Assembly (NCBI GenBank): GCA_000827495.1
Contig: KN817520.1
Span: 349,149-413,148, forward strand
DNA from: Hypholoma sublateritium FD-334 SS-4
Taxonomy: Eukaryota; Basidiomycota; Agaricomycetes; Agaricales; Strophariaceae
Reading direction: 5' to 3'
DNA length: 64,000 bases
Below, one piece after another: positions 1-10,944 of this stretch. Each line of letters starts with the position of its first letter. Within the stretch, counting starts at the first letter, position 1. The notes beneath the pieces were generated by a model, which was given only the letters and a program-made list of their open reading frames with translations, did no database searches and had not been told where the DNA came from. The position numbers and the translations under genes were made by a program.

Positions 1-1587
1 CAGCTTGCGACGTATGCTCTTGAATCTTTTTATGAAGGAAATCGCCCCTATACAACAGGATTTCTCGTCGATGGTCTTTACCTCAGCCTCTGGTATTCCG
101 ACAGGTCTGTGGCTATGTTCTGCCCTCCATTTGACTTTACCGCTCCGGGAGGTGTCGTCAATCTAGGACTTGCTCTTTTCGCCGCCAGCCAGTGCACCAT
201 GAAGCAAGCCGGATTCGACCCCTATCTGTACCGCTTTATTCATCCTGCGCCGGAGCAGCCTATCATGAGTAGCCATGGCATTGCTCTTGAACGGCCCGAG
301 GACGACCTGTCTAAACTATGCCATAAGTTTCCTGCAACGGCGTTGACCAAGGAACAACTATGTAAAGTTCTTTCTCAGTATAGGGGAATTACTGGCCGTG
401 GAACCTTGGTGGCAGTCGCAAGGTGGGGCGCTGTGGGCAGTACAAGTTCTGCAAGGGATTACGTCCTCAAGCTTAGCTGGCAGTATAGCACTCGCAACCA
501 CGAAGGAGACATTATAGCGAGGCTTCGCGTGGCCATTCCAGCATGGGGTGACCGCCTTCCTGATCCTTTGTTCTCCTCGACACTAAGTGCCATCAAACTT
601 GAAATTAATCTTCCGCGAGCCCGAGTTCGAGACGCCCTCAGGTTGGTCAAGGGCACTGACGAAGCACTTGAGGTTGATGATCATTGCCTGCACGCTTTTG
701 TCACCAATTGATTCAAGAATATCTGGGAAGCAGAATCCGTCCACGAGTCCAAACGTATTTTTCTCGATTGTCTCGAATGTAAGCATGCATACCTTCGTGC
801 TTCTATAAAACTCATCTCACATATTTCGTCAGGTCATTATCACGCATGGAACACAGAGAAAGTTCTCCGTCGCAACATCAGCGAGAACAATCTCATGATC
901 TACCAGCCAGACGTGACGGTCAGAGGCGCGCTCTCCGAGCCCAAAGAAAACGCCGAGCCTAGGCCATCCCGTGGAATCCTCAATGATTTTGATATGGCGT
1001 CTGAGTTTGCCTTGGACAGTAAAGTTCGGCTTGCCGCCCACCATGGCACACTTCCTTTCATGGCTCGCGATCTTCTCCTCCATATGGAAATGATGCAAGG
1101 CCTTCCCTCCGCTGGGAGAAAGCAAAATCCCAAGCACCGATTTAAACACAATGTTGAACACCCGCCCCCGGAACACCATCATTATCGTCATGATCTAGAG
1201 TCCTTCTTTTATATCTTGGTTTGGGTAACTACCCATTATGACCTCAAGAAGCGCAAACGAGTTCAACCCTTGAGAGATTCCGGTCTTCAACGCTGGGAAG
1301 ATCCAAATATCACCAATGTTTCTGCCGCCAAATTGCACTTGTTCGAAAGTCAGGTTGGACTTGCACCATTTGAGGATTCCGTGATCGCCCAGTGGGAAAT
1401 GGTATGGTTCGATTGGGTTTTGCCGCTGCAAGGAATGTTTGCCGGCGCTTTCGCTGCCGCGAATGTGGCTTATTATGAGGTTCCACGTCGAACGGATTTC
1501 GATTACGAAACTTGTGGCGGGATGATAACTTTCGAGAAGTTCATGCAAAGGATGGGGGAAACACCTCGTGGATTGAACTTTGGATAG
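1..1587 (+). CDS. FunK1-type fungal protein kinase-like, 5' partial, degenerate HRD
   Basis: Frame 1 is open from base 1, so the start lies outside the window. The visible protein has an ATP-site lysine in VLKLSW (about 463-480), a catalytic-loop segment at about 862-900, a DFG-like DFD in LNDFDMA (about 982-1002) and the FunK1-like segment HDLESFFYILVW near 1190. An intron at 779-832 (GTAAGC..TCAG) joins LDCLE to CHYHAWNTEKVL. An in-frame TGA at 709-711 is bypassed if a 45-nt intron 673-717 is spliced; otherwise it is a nonsense change or a frameshift. The catalytic loop reads VLRRNISENN where the family normally has HRD, so the catalytic Asp is Asn. This may be a pseudokinase or a decaying copy. 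Family assignment is firm; activity is doubtful. Confidence 0.8.
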
Positions 1588-2404
1588 AGTCGGTAATGCG
1601 TGTTAGGGATGTAGTTACTCATTTCTCTGTCATAGCTATGGCCTTAGAATTCCGTTGGCTGAGCTGCTTTTTGATATGACATTTTCACTGTCCAGATAAG
1701 TAACATCACACAATTATACCAAGTACGTAGCACGCCGTCGAACATCTATCCGCTCATTTTCTATTAGCCGTACGCACTGCGCAGTAATACACAGGATTTA
1801 TCTTTAGAAATGCTTCGGAAATACTTACTTAAATTGTACTTAGATCGATTCCTTAACTCTGCAGCCTGCTCGCGTGGTCCGAGGTCCCTGCTCAACCCGA
1901 ATATTACTTGAACGGATTTTAATGACTGATATCTAAGGCCTTTAGACCAACTTTAGAACTCCATTCAACTTGAAGTTGAGTCAGAGCAAAACGGCTGACT
2001 GATCCCTGTGCACCAAATAACAACCAAATAATGTCCGAGTAGTCCTTGCAAATGAAACTGAACGGGCAATATTCCTTTGATGTTCCCTTGATGTTCCTTC
2101 CTCTCAGACATGTCACAGATAGCAAAAGTAAACTAGTGAGCATCTTTCCCTATTTTCAAAGTTGGGAATATTCTCCCAGTGTTATGGGCCACCTCTGTGA
2201 GTCGTGTACTTCTCTGAATGAAATGCCTGTCAATAGCTTGATTTCAGTTGATTTCCATATGGCAGTGTCACCGCTTTTCCTTCTTCCTCGAAGTCGCATT
2301 CACTGAATCCCACACCAACGCCGACTTTCCAGACCTACTGTATGTACACCACACTGTTGATCAGTTCCATGGGACTCTTGAGTCTTGAGGGAAAGCGACA
2401 CCAT
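1588..2404. other. Intergenic region
   Basis: It lies between the FunK1-like gene and the first MFS promoter. Only short, non-homologous ORFs are present, and I see no recognisable gene or repeat. Confidence 0.5.
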
Positions 2405-2411
2405 TATAAAT
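2405..2411 (+). promoter_or_regulatory. TATA box of first MFS gene
   Basis: TATAAAT lies 65 nt upstream of the ATG at 2470, a distance similar to that in the paralogue downstream. Confidence 0.5.
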
Positions 2412-2469
2412 ATGAGAAACACTACAAAGGCGGCCTCCGAGTCGGTTGGAGTTGTTGCTATCCTTGACC

Positions 2470-4750
2470 ATGTCTGTCAGTATCAACGAATCTGGGCCCA
2501 GCGCCATCAAGTTGGACGGTGGTGGACTCCCCCTTATTCCTCAACCGACCAATTCACCCACTGACCCACTGAATTATCCAAATGTACGCGCGTTCTGCAA
2601 ACGTGTTTCCCTTCTCCATTGTGCATATATTCACTGACAATGCACCAAGTGGCTGAAATATGCTATCCTCGGACAAGTATCCCTACTGGCCTTTGTGTCA
2701 ACACTCAATGTTGCGATCATCAATCCGGCGGTCGTCCCTCTCGCCAAAGAATTCGACATCCCCCCCGTGACTGCAACGTATCAGACGACGGTGGCCATTG
2801 GGGTTAGCGCTCTTGGACCGCTTGTTTTTACACCTTTCGCAAACGTGTATGGACGCAGGCCCGCTTATTTAATCTCGGTCTTGATTGGTTTCGCAACAGC
2901 GGTGGGATCTGCCACAGCAACGTCTTACGGCAGGCTCGTCGGCGCACGCATATTTAATGGGTTCGGGCCCTCCGCCGCACAGGGCTTAGGTGCAGGCACG
3001 GTTGTAGACCTCTTCTACGGTCACCAGCGAGGCAGAGCAATGGGAATATTCACGCTCATGTCGACCAATGGTGCTCACTTAGCCCCCCTTGTATGTTCCA
3101 TTTCTTACCTTCAAACGTCGCATGATAACTTCACATATGTAGATTGGTGGATATGTTGCAAGAGATAGAGGCTGGCGGTGGTGTTTCTGGGTTGGCGCAA
3201 TCGTCAACGGGATCATATTTTTAGTCGTCTTCTTCTGCATGCCCGAGACCTTATTCGACAGGCCCGATGATTTCGCGGACCAAGTTTCCGACGAAGACAA
3301 GGTGATCATAGCCCAACTCGAAAATATCTCGACCCCTGGGGAAATTTACCGGCCCCCACCTATGACACTCAAAACTTATTTCCATCGTATGTGGTTTTGG
3401 GATCTCGATAAGCCAACATCGCGCCAAGTCAAAGCGAAGGACTTCGGCGCTAAACCGCTCAGTATGCTGAAATACCCATCTGTATTTTTTCCGGCATTAT
3501 ATTAGTGCGCATTTATATCCTATAAATTATCTAACTGATGGACTGATTCTTTCCCAAAGTGCTTTGACTTATGGTTTCGCTTCCATTGAGCCGGCGGTGA
3601 CTTTGGCTACACTCTTCTCAAACATCTACAAATTTGACACTGTGCAGAACGGGTGCGTTTGCAAGTGTCATTCCACAATCTTACCAACTTATGTATCATA
3701 CATCCAACCAGATTAGCGAACGGACTGAGCTTGTTAATTGGAGCGTGAGCCAGTTTTGGATGGGACACCTGTTTTCCGCTGTCTCACCGGCGTCTGGGAT
3801 CTCACAGTTCGCTGGGGGAGCTTTGCTCCGGATCTGTCACAGATGCCATAATGCGACGTGCTCGCAAACGCGCTCTCGAACGAGGAGATACAGTTGCCCC
3901 AGAAGTTCGCTTGCAAGGAATCTGGACTGGAGCAATTCTTGCACCGATAGGACTGTTGATGTGAGTCTTTCCTGCTCGCCCTCGTGAATTGAAGAGCAGC
4001 CCATCGACATAATTGTCATTTATATTCATATCTAGATGTGAGTTGCTCGTTCATTACTTACCATCCGTGAGATGAATCGTCCTTTATTGCAGACGGCGTC
4101 ACAATCCATTTTGCAACAACGTTTGTTGCGCCATGTATTGGCATGGGTGTGTGATCTTTTGTTGCATTCTATGCATACATTTAACTCTTTTTTTTAGCTA
4201 TCGCTTGCATTGGAAGTGAGATCCTTTCTGATACATCAGAACCATCGGAACTCACCCTGCAAAAGTTCAAATTGTCACTTCCGTATGCTACACTTACAGC
4301 TGCGGTGACTGTTATCGTCACCGAAGTAATGATGTCAGCCTGTGCTTCAAGTAAGTCATTGGTGCCTCGGTTTATGCATTCATTGTTTAATCAAATCTTG
4401 CAGTTTCTTTCGCCAGATCTTTGGTATGACTGTGGGGTTCTATTCGTAAGTTGTATGCACTGCATTCTTTGTCCTATTCTTCTAACCTGCACTTTCTCAA
4501 TCAGCATCCCTCTTGGGGAACGGGTGACTATCTTCCATCCAGGTTGCTTCTTATCTTACGATCATATACTAGATTGGATTCGAGTGGTCTTCTGCTCTAT
4601 TTGCTGCAATATGGTGCGGGTAGCTCAAACCTTGTCCCGAACAAATCTAATGGTTTCGCATCTAGTATTGTTAGTTTCTTCCCGATTGTCGTATTGATGT
4701 ACCACGGGCCGAGATGGAGAATGTTGCTCGGTGAGCCGTCCATATATTAA
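2470..4750 (+). CDS. MFS transporter, DHA1-like, copy 1 (14 exons, 513 aa)
   Basis: Plasma-membrane major facilitator, probably proton-coupled efflux or uptake of a small molecule; substrate unknown. Exons: 2470-2583, 2650-3090, 3143-3504, 3560-3652, 3712-3744, 3808-3960, 4036-4037, 4093-4146, 4198-4215, 4266-4350, 4404-4445, 4505-4523, 4573-4613, 4666-4750. They sum to 1542 nt, in frame. The N-terminus is cytosolic (KLDGGGLPLIP, then PLNYPN). The first helices follow, with the loop 2-3 motif A-like PFANVYGRRPAY, the STNGAHLAPL helix and a central loop with KAKDFG. The second half shows YGVTIHF, CYRHRSNDVS and IPLGER. A 2-nt exon supplies part of an Ile and a Tyr codon. Exon lengths match the next gene almost exactly, so the pair is a tandem duplication. 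The start was chosen by a matching N-terminus in the paralogue. Confidence 0.88.
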
Positions 4751-5130
4751 GGCCATTTTCGATATTACACTGCGCAATCTTGGTTCTCTGTCAGTCTGCT
4801 TTCCAGTAATGATTTAGAATTTGAATTTGATATTCCATTTACGCAAGCCGTACAAAGATGCAACTGTGCTTAAAGTGCGAAGGTGTTGATCAGCCGAGCC
4901 GCTGCACTTACGGCGCAAGCTTAGAACCCCACGAGACACAATATTGTTCTTGGCGTCTCAGTGCCACCCTCTGACCAACGCACATCACATGGACCACCCT
5001 TATTGCCGCCAACGGTCCTTGGAATAACCTCTTGGTCGCAGCAGATCCCTCTTCCTTCTTCTCAACTTCCTAGTTTTGCTATTTATTTCTCGTTTGCATG
5101 GGATACTTGAGGAACCGGCGCGACATATCA
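4751..5130. other. Intergenic region between the MFS pair
   Basis: The stretch of about 380 bp contains the 3' region of copy 1 and the upstream region of copy 2. I see no gene in it. Confidence 0.5.
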
Positions 5131-5137
5131 TATAAAG
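5131..5137 (+). promoter_or_regulatory. TATA box of second MFS gene
   Basis: TATAAAG lies 84-90 nt upstream of the ATG at 5221. Confidence 0.5.
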
Positions 5138-5220
5138 ACTCGACAGTTAGAGGCGCTACCCAGGCTCGCCGAAGTCCTCAAAGTTTATAGGAAGCCTTGA
5201 ACTTGCTACACTCTTCAGTC

Positions 5221-7520
5221 ATGCCCGACGGTGTCAAAGACGGGTCTCGCTCAGGCGCCTTGAAACTAGATGGTGGCGGACTCCCACTCATTCCTCAACC
5301 CACTACTTCACCGACGGATCCATTGAACTATCCAAACGTGTGTGTTTTCTGTGTCTGGGTCATAATATGAGATATTCGCTGAAAATATAATGTACAAAGT
5401 GGCTGAAATATCTCATCCTGGCTCAAGTGTCTCTTCTTGCTGCTCTGGCAACACTCGGTGTCGCCGTCATCAATCCTGCAGTCGTACCTCTGGCCAAAGA
5501 ATTCCACATCTCCCCTGTGCTTGCAACGTACCAGACAACGGTGGCTATCGGCACAAGCTCTCTCGGGCCCCTCGTCCTCACACCATTCGCCAACGTATAC
5601 GGACGACGACCCGCTTATTTGATTTCAATCTTGGTTGGGTTCGCGTCGGCAGTGGGGTCTGCCACGGCCACGTCTTTTGGCACCCTTATCGTCGCGCGGG
5701 TATTTACTGGCCTGGGGCCTTCAGCTGCCCTGGGCATAGGTGCGGGGACGGTTATTGATATCTTCTACGGGCATCAACGAGGCAGAGCGATGGGAATATT
5801 CACACTCATGTCGACCAATGGTTCACACCTGGCTCCAATTGTGGGTTCGAAATACTTTCGAGCGTCCCCAGCTGACTTTGTGCATATAAATAGATCGGTG
5901 GATATGTCGCAAGAGACCGCAGCTGGCGGTGGTGCTTTTGGGCTGGCGCTATGCTCAACGGAGCAATGTTTTTGATTATCTTATTTTTCATGCCAGAAAC
6001 AATATTTGACAGGCCAAACGACTCTTCAACGGAAGAAATCTTTGTTGACGACGACAAGGAAAAAATAGTTGAATTTGAAACTGCGTCGATCCCGGTGGAG
6101 CCGTACCACTCTCCACCTATGAGAATCAAGACCTTTATACGTCGTATGTGGTTTTGGGACCTTGACCGGCCGGCATCACGTCAAATGAAGGCAAAAGACT
6201 TCGTGATCAAACCGCTCAGCTTGCTGAAATACCCGTCTGTTGCCTTTCCAGTGCTATATTTGTACGTGCCTATTTCATGCATTCATTCCAGATACGGTCC
6301 AAACACTGTCAGCTGATACCGATGGAAAGTTCTGTGACGTACGGGTTTGCTTCAATCGAGCCGGCATTGACATTGGCCACCCTCTTTACCAAGATATACA
6401 AATTTGATACGGCACAGAATGGGTGAGAGAAATACCAATGCCGTGTTATAATATATCACCTTCTATTGTTTTTTTAGATTAGCGAATGGCCTGAGTCTGC
6501 TAATTGGAGCGTAGGTCATACATTTAATACGACTGCAACAAGTCGACTTACACTCGCAGATAATGCAGCACTCTGGGCGAACTTTGTTCCGGTTCGGTAA
6601 CTGATGCCGCAATGCGTCGCGCTCGTAAACGCGCTCTTGAAGGAGGGGAAGCGGTTTCCCCAGAACTTCGTCTCCAGGGAATATGGACTGGCGCGATTAC
6701 CGTACCTCTCGGATTATTGATGTAAGTCTTCTTTACTCAATTTCCACAGCAAATTTGAGAACAGAGAAATGATGTTTATACATATTTCTATCCACGCTAG
6801 GTGTAAGTCCGCCGCCGCTCTTCCGTCCCTCTCTATACTGAGCCTTGTTCCAGACGGTTTAACGATACATTTTTCTGTGAACTTCATTGCACCATGTGTT
6901 GGCATGGGTAGGTCAACACTCTGTAACAGTCGCACCAGGTTAATAATTTGGATATCTTCTTAGCTGTTGCATGCTTCGGGAGTAAGCTCAGTGCTCGTCA
7001 ATGAGATAATTCACACTTATTCTTTATACAAGTTCAAGTAATCACTTCCGTCTGTTACACCTACAGTTGCAGCGATTGCTACCGTCACCGAAGCAATGAT
7101 GTTAGCCTGTGTTTTAAGTGGGTTTCTCTCGACTTCTTCACTCTATCCGTAGCCAATCCACAACCCCGCTAGTTTTATTCGACAGCTTTTTGGCATGACG
7201 CTAGGGTTCTATTCGTAAGTAGTTCATGCACTCAAAGTTCCATGCGATTCTTATTTCTGCTCTCTCAACCAGTATACCTTTTGGAAACCGAGTAAATTTC
7301 TTCACGCCGAAGTCTATTTCCCATCTCACCCTGGCAATGAATTAGATCGGGTTTGAATGGTCGTTTGCTGTATTCGCTGCCTTATGGTTTGTTCACCTTA
7401 AGCGCGTTCAATCGGTTCTGATTGTCTGCACCCAGTATTGTCAGTTTCATCCCAATAGTAGCATTGATGTATCGCGGGAAGAGGTGGAGGATAGCGCTGG
7501 GTGAGCCTTCCGCGTATTAG
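5221..7520 (+). CDS. MFS transporter, DHA1-like, copy 2 (14 exons, 516 aa)
   Basis: Close paralogue of the gene just upstream, same strand, 470 bp away. Exons: 5221-5337, 5400-5840, 5894-6261, 6330-6422, 6478-6510, 6569-6721, 6801-6802, 6854-6907, 6964-6981, 7033-7117, 7173-7214, 7273-7291, 7346-7386, 7436-7520. Total is 1551 nt, in frame. Twelve of the 14 exons have exactly the same length as in copy 1, including the 2-nt exon (GT here, AT there), which completes Met and Tyr codons before the YGLTIHF helix. Motif A-like PFANVYGRRPAY and a second-half IPFGNRIGFEW are conserved. The C-terminus ends WRIALGEPSAY. Function is presumably the same class of small-molecule transport, possibly serving the downstream oxidase array; substrate cannot be read from sequence. 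Confidence 0.88.
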
Positions 7521-7848
7521 GCACTTATTTAGGACTGCGCACTTGCCAATCTTCCTCCGGTTGCATTTTTATATTTGATGACATTCATCAAGTCGTAATT
7601 ACTTCAGTCTTCAGTCATGAAATCTGAGAGACGTGTGTGGAGGCGGTGTTTGATTTATGTCTTCTGATCGAGACATTTATATTACTCGCCGTCTTAGGTT
7701 AGCATAGAGAAGGTACTGCCTTCGACTGCTCCAAAGCTTACGAGCTAGTAAGGAATATCATGCTCTTCTCTTGATGTAGTCTCACGCCCGACAAATTTAC
7801 TGCAGTTCGTTGGTATATTGAGTGGCGTGGCTAATTATGTTCTCAGGT
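7521..7848. other. Intergenic region
   Basis: It lies between MFS copy 2 and the first GMC promoter. I see no gene in it. Confidence 0.5.
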
Positions 7849-7855
7849 TATAAAA
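7849..7855 (+). promoter_or_regulatory. TATA box of GMC gene 1
   Basis: TATAAAA lies 85 nt upstream of the ATG at 7934. Confidence 0.5.
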
Positions 7856-7933
7856 CGATGCTTCGGGAGAAAATCAACATAGCACGACGCTCCGCAAAAA
7901 AATCGTATCCTACTTCCACAATCACAATCAGAT

Positions 7934-10026
7934 ATGCGGCTGCCATACCAAAATACGTGGGGGATTTCTGTCCTCCTGACGATATTGTGAGCTGCAAATA
8001 ATAATGTTGCGCGAGCTATCGTTTAGTAAGCCTGTTACACATCAGACCCATTTTTGCAGCCAAAGCAGCAATATTCAATAGCCGAGCTACTTCAGCAGTC
8101 AATGAAACAGCATCAAGCACGTACGATTACATTGTTGTCGGATCAGGACCCGGAGGAGGGCCACTCGCTGCTCGTCTCGCTCAGGCTGGCTTCTCCGTAC
8201 TTCTTATCGATGCTGGGGATGACCATGGAGATGACGATTTCGTTCAAGTTCCCGCACTAAGCGCCCAAGCGTCAGAATATACCCCTATCCACTGGCAGTT
8301 CTTCGTCTCCCACTACGACGACCCCGCGACCGCACAGAGAGATTCGAAATTCACCTGGCAATTGCCTAACGGTGAATTCTTTGTAGGTCCCAATCCTCCG
8401 GCGGGGAGCGAGCCATTGGGGATATATTATCCACGAACGGGCACGTTAGGAGGATGCGCAGAGCACAACGCGATGGTGACAATTTATCCCGCGGAGAGCG
8501 ACTGGGACAATATTGCCAACCTCACGGGCGATTCTTCGTGGTCTGCGGCGAACATGCGACAGTGGTTTGTTAAACTTGAAAATAATCAGTATCTGCTCCC
8601 AGGAACCGCGGGTCATGGATTCGGCGGTTGGCTCGATACGTCACTCACCAGCCTAAGCCTTGTGCTCAAAGATACAAAGGTGTTGAGCTTGGTTCAGGGC
8701 GCTGCCACGGCTCTCGGCGAAGGCCTTTTAGGGAGTTTATTATCTACGGTCGTCGGATTAGCCCAAGTCCTAACAACTGACTTGAACAACGACTCACCGA
8801 CACGAGATATAACTACGGGCCTCTACCAAGTCCCAATATCCGTTTCCAATGGGCCGAAGACGCGATCAAGTCACAGACAACTTATCCTTGATACGGCTAG
8901 TGCAGTGAGCTCAAACGGGACCAATCTGTACAAGCTCGACATACAGCTCAATACATTGGTTACGCGCGTCCTTTTCGACACCACAACCATCCCTGGAACT
9001 CCGCGTGCGATCGGCGTGGAATACCTCACGGGCAGTCATCTCTATCGCGCAGACCCGAATTCAGCTTCCGCATCTCCAACTGGATCTGGGTCCTTCTTTG
9101 CGAACCGCGAAGTCATCGTATCTGGAGGCACATATAATACTCCGCAGATACTAAAGCTTTCCGGCGTTGGACCCAGCGCCGAGCTGGCTGCATTGAACAT
9201 TTCCGTGGTCCTCGACTCGCCAGCAGTTGGTACCAACATGCAAGATCGATACGAGGTTGGCGTCGTCGGCTCCGCGGACAGTGGCTTCGTAGACCTCGCG
9301 GGTTGCACTTTCCTGAATACGACCGATGATCCGTGTTTCGCCCAGTGGCGCGACAACACACTCGACCACGGCGTGTATGCTACCAATGGCTATGCCCTCG
9401 GCATAGTAGAACAGAGCAGCGTTTCTGCACCGACNGAGGCGGACCTGATCACTGCGGGTGTCCCGGCTAACTTCCACGGGTACTTTCCAGGCTATTCCAA
9501 CCGNACNAANGCTGATAGCATGCACTGGACTTGGCTGGTGCTGAAAGCTCANAGCCGGAACAACGCCGGTACCGTCACTCTACGCTCGAACGACCCAAGA
9601 GATACACCGCAGATCAACTTCAGGAGTTTCATGAATGGTGGGGATCTCGACGTTCAAGCGTCGTTCGAGGGCGTCCAGACTGCACGAAAGATGTTCCAAG
9701 ACCTGATACCTCTTGGAGGGTCGTTCACGGAGGAGATACCAGGGCCGGATGTACAAAGCGAGGAAGACGTGAAGCAGTGGATCATGGACGAAGCGTGGGG
9801 GCATCATGCAAGTTGTTCAGTTCCCATTGGAGCGGTTGACGACGCAAATTCGGTCTTGGATTCAAGCTTCAGGGTTAAAGGCGTGAACGGATTGCGCGTC
9901 GTCGATGCGAGTGTCTTCCCCAAGATTCCCAGTTTGTACATCATCTTGGCAGTGTACATGATCTCTGAAAAGGCTGCCGTTAGTATCATTCAGGACGCAC
10001 AATCTCGTAAATGTCTTGTTGTTTAG
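7934..10026 (+). CDS. Secreted GMC oxidoreductase 1 (677 aa, with N bases)
   Basis: FAD-dependent GMC-family oxidase or dehydrogenase, predicted secreted. Exon 1 is 7934-7986 (signal peptide MRLPYQNTWGISVLLTIL), the intron is 7987-8045 (GTGAGC..ATCAG), and exon 2 is 8046-10026. The acceptor was chosen because it keeps phase 2 and gives LPIFAAKAA, as in the paralogues. The FAD dinucleotide fold is YDYIVVGSGPGGG, followed by TLGGCAEHNA, a choline-oxidase-like site where His may carry FAD. The catalytic His pair is in WGHHASCSVPIG. The C-terminal motif FPKIPSLYIILAVY has Tyr where the family usually has Asn or His. Five N bases (9435, 9504, 9507, 9510, 9552) all fall in third codon positions. 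It has a short divergent tail RKCLVV. It is closest in style to GMC 4 and 6 of this window. Confidence 0.9.
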
Positions 10027-10161
10027 CGAAAGTAATCATTGTATCCGGTGTCGATACAAACTGGTGTTAATACAAAGATTCAGAAAGGTGATTGCCACTG
10101 CGTATTAACGCACATATTCCCAACGAGGCTCTCAAATTTGTTTCAATCGTCAACTGTGGTC

Positions 10162-10944
10162 TCATTTGGGGTCTAAAACGGTCGGAGGCCCCTCCATAGT
10201 TGACGTACTGTTATTGGGAATGGGGTACGACGGAAACTTGAAGTTGATGTTATAATCATAGATATGGCGTTGATTTGCGACCACGGCGTTGACTACTTGA
10301 TATCTCCAAGGGGTCGTAGTAGCCAGTTTGTGTTCATGAGACCCTAGTGCCGAACGGTTCTCCCATTTATGCATAGCGAGGTAACTTGGAGCGTCATCGT
10401 TTGAGTCGATTAAGCGATATCGGGTCGACTCCATCCATGTTGGAGTCCTGCTGAGTAGCAGTATATGCTCCTCGTTGTACCAGTTGTTGAAGTCGTCTTC
10501 GTTTTGCGATGCAGGAGTCATTGCGACGCATACAAGGATGTGGGGAATATGAAGTGAGGTAGTCGCAGCTTCGATTGGTACTTTGATGAACTCGTACAAG
10601 CGCCACCGGGGTGAGTTCGAAAGCTGCTCGTTCCAGGATGCGAATTTTTGCGAGAACGAGGCTTGCTGAAAGGAGTCGAGAGAAACAACGAGGGTGGTTT
10701 CTTCCTGGGATGCATACAATGATGCAGGACCAACAGTGCCTGGACCCATCACATGGCACAAGGTCTGAATTTCTTTACCTATCATGTAAAATTCAGTGAA
10801 TGAAGCCAAGAAAGAGGAGATCGACTTGCACGCCCACTGAAGGTCATTTCCTTGGTGGTCTCTCTCGAAGTCACCCCCGTCGTCCCAGGTGGCGCTCTTG
10901 TCTGCGCGTGTATGCAGGAGCATCAGGAGAGTGGTATTTTTCAT
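10162..10944 (-). CDS. EthD-like dimeric alpha/beta-barrel protein (260 aa)
   Basis: Convergent with GMC 1 and about 2.3 kb from GMC 2. The C-terminal half (about residues 135-230) has the EthD/dimeric alpha-beta-barrel pattern: a beta strand HILVCVAMTP, then DDFNNWYNEEHILLL, then YRLID and YLAMHKWE. The N-terminal half begins with a matching LLMLLHTR strand and could be a second, eroded barrel repeat. The region coding GNDLQWACKS to IQTLCHVMG fits the repeat poorly and may hide an intron. EthD-type proteins in fungi often accompany tailoring oxidases; here a role beside the GMC array is only suggested by position. The start is the ATG at 10944, which places the first beta strand at the N-terminus. 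Confidence 0.7.
   Translation of the reverse strand: MKNTTLLMLLHTRADKSATWDDGGDFERDHQGNDLQWACKSISSFLASFTEFYMIGKEIQTLCHVMGPGTVGPASLYASQEETTLVVSLDSFQQASFSQKFASWNEQLSNSPRWRLYEFIKVPIEAATTSLHIPHILVCVAMTPASQNEDDFNNWYNEEHILLLSRTPTWMESTRYRLIDSNDDAPSYLAMHKWENRSALGSHEHKLATTTPWRYQVVNAVVANQRHIYDYNINFKFPSYPIPNNSTSTMEGPPTVLDPK

Noticed and set aside
4272..4697. Hydrophobic open stretch in MFS copy 1 reading LPYATLTAAVTVIV
   Set aside because: The alternative frame CYRHRSNDVS is conserved in both MFS copies, continues in frame across splices and fits the transporter family better.
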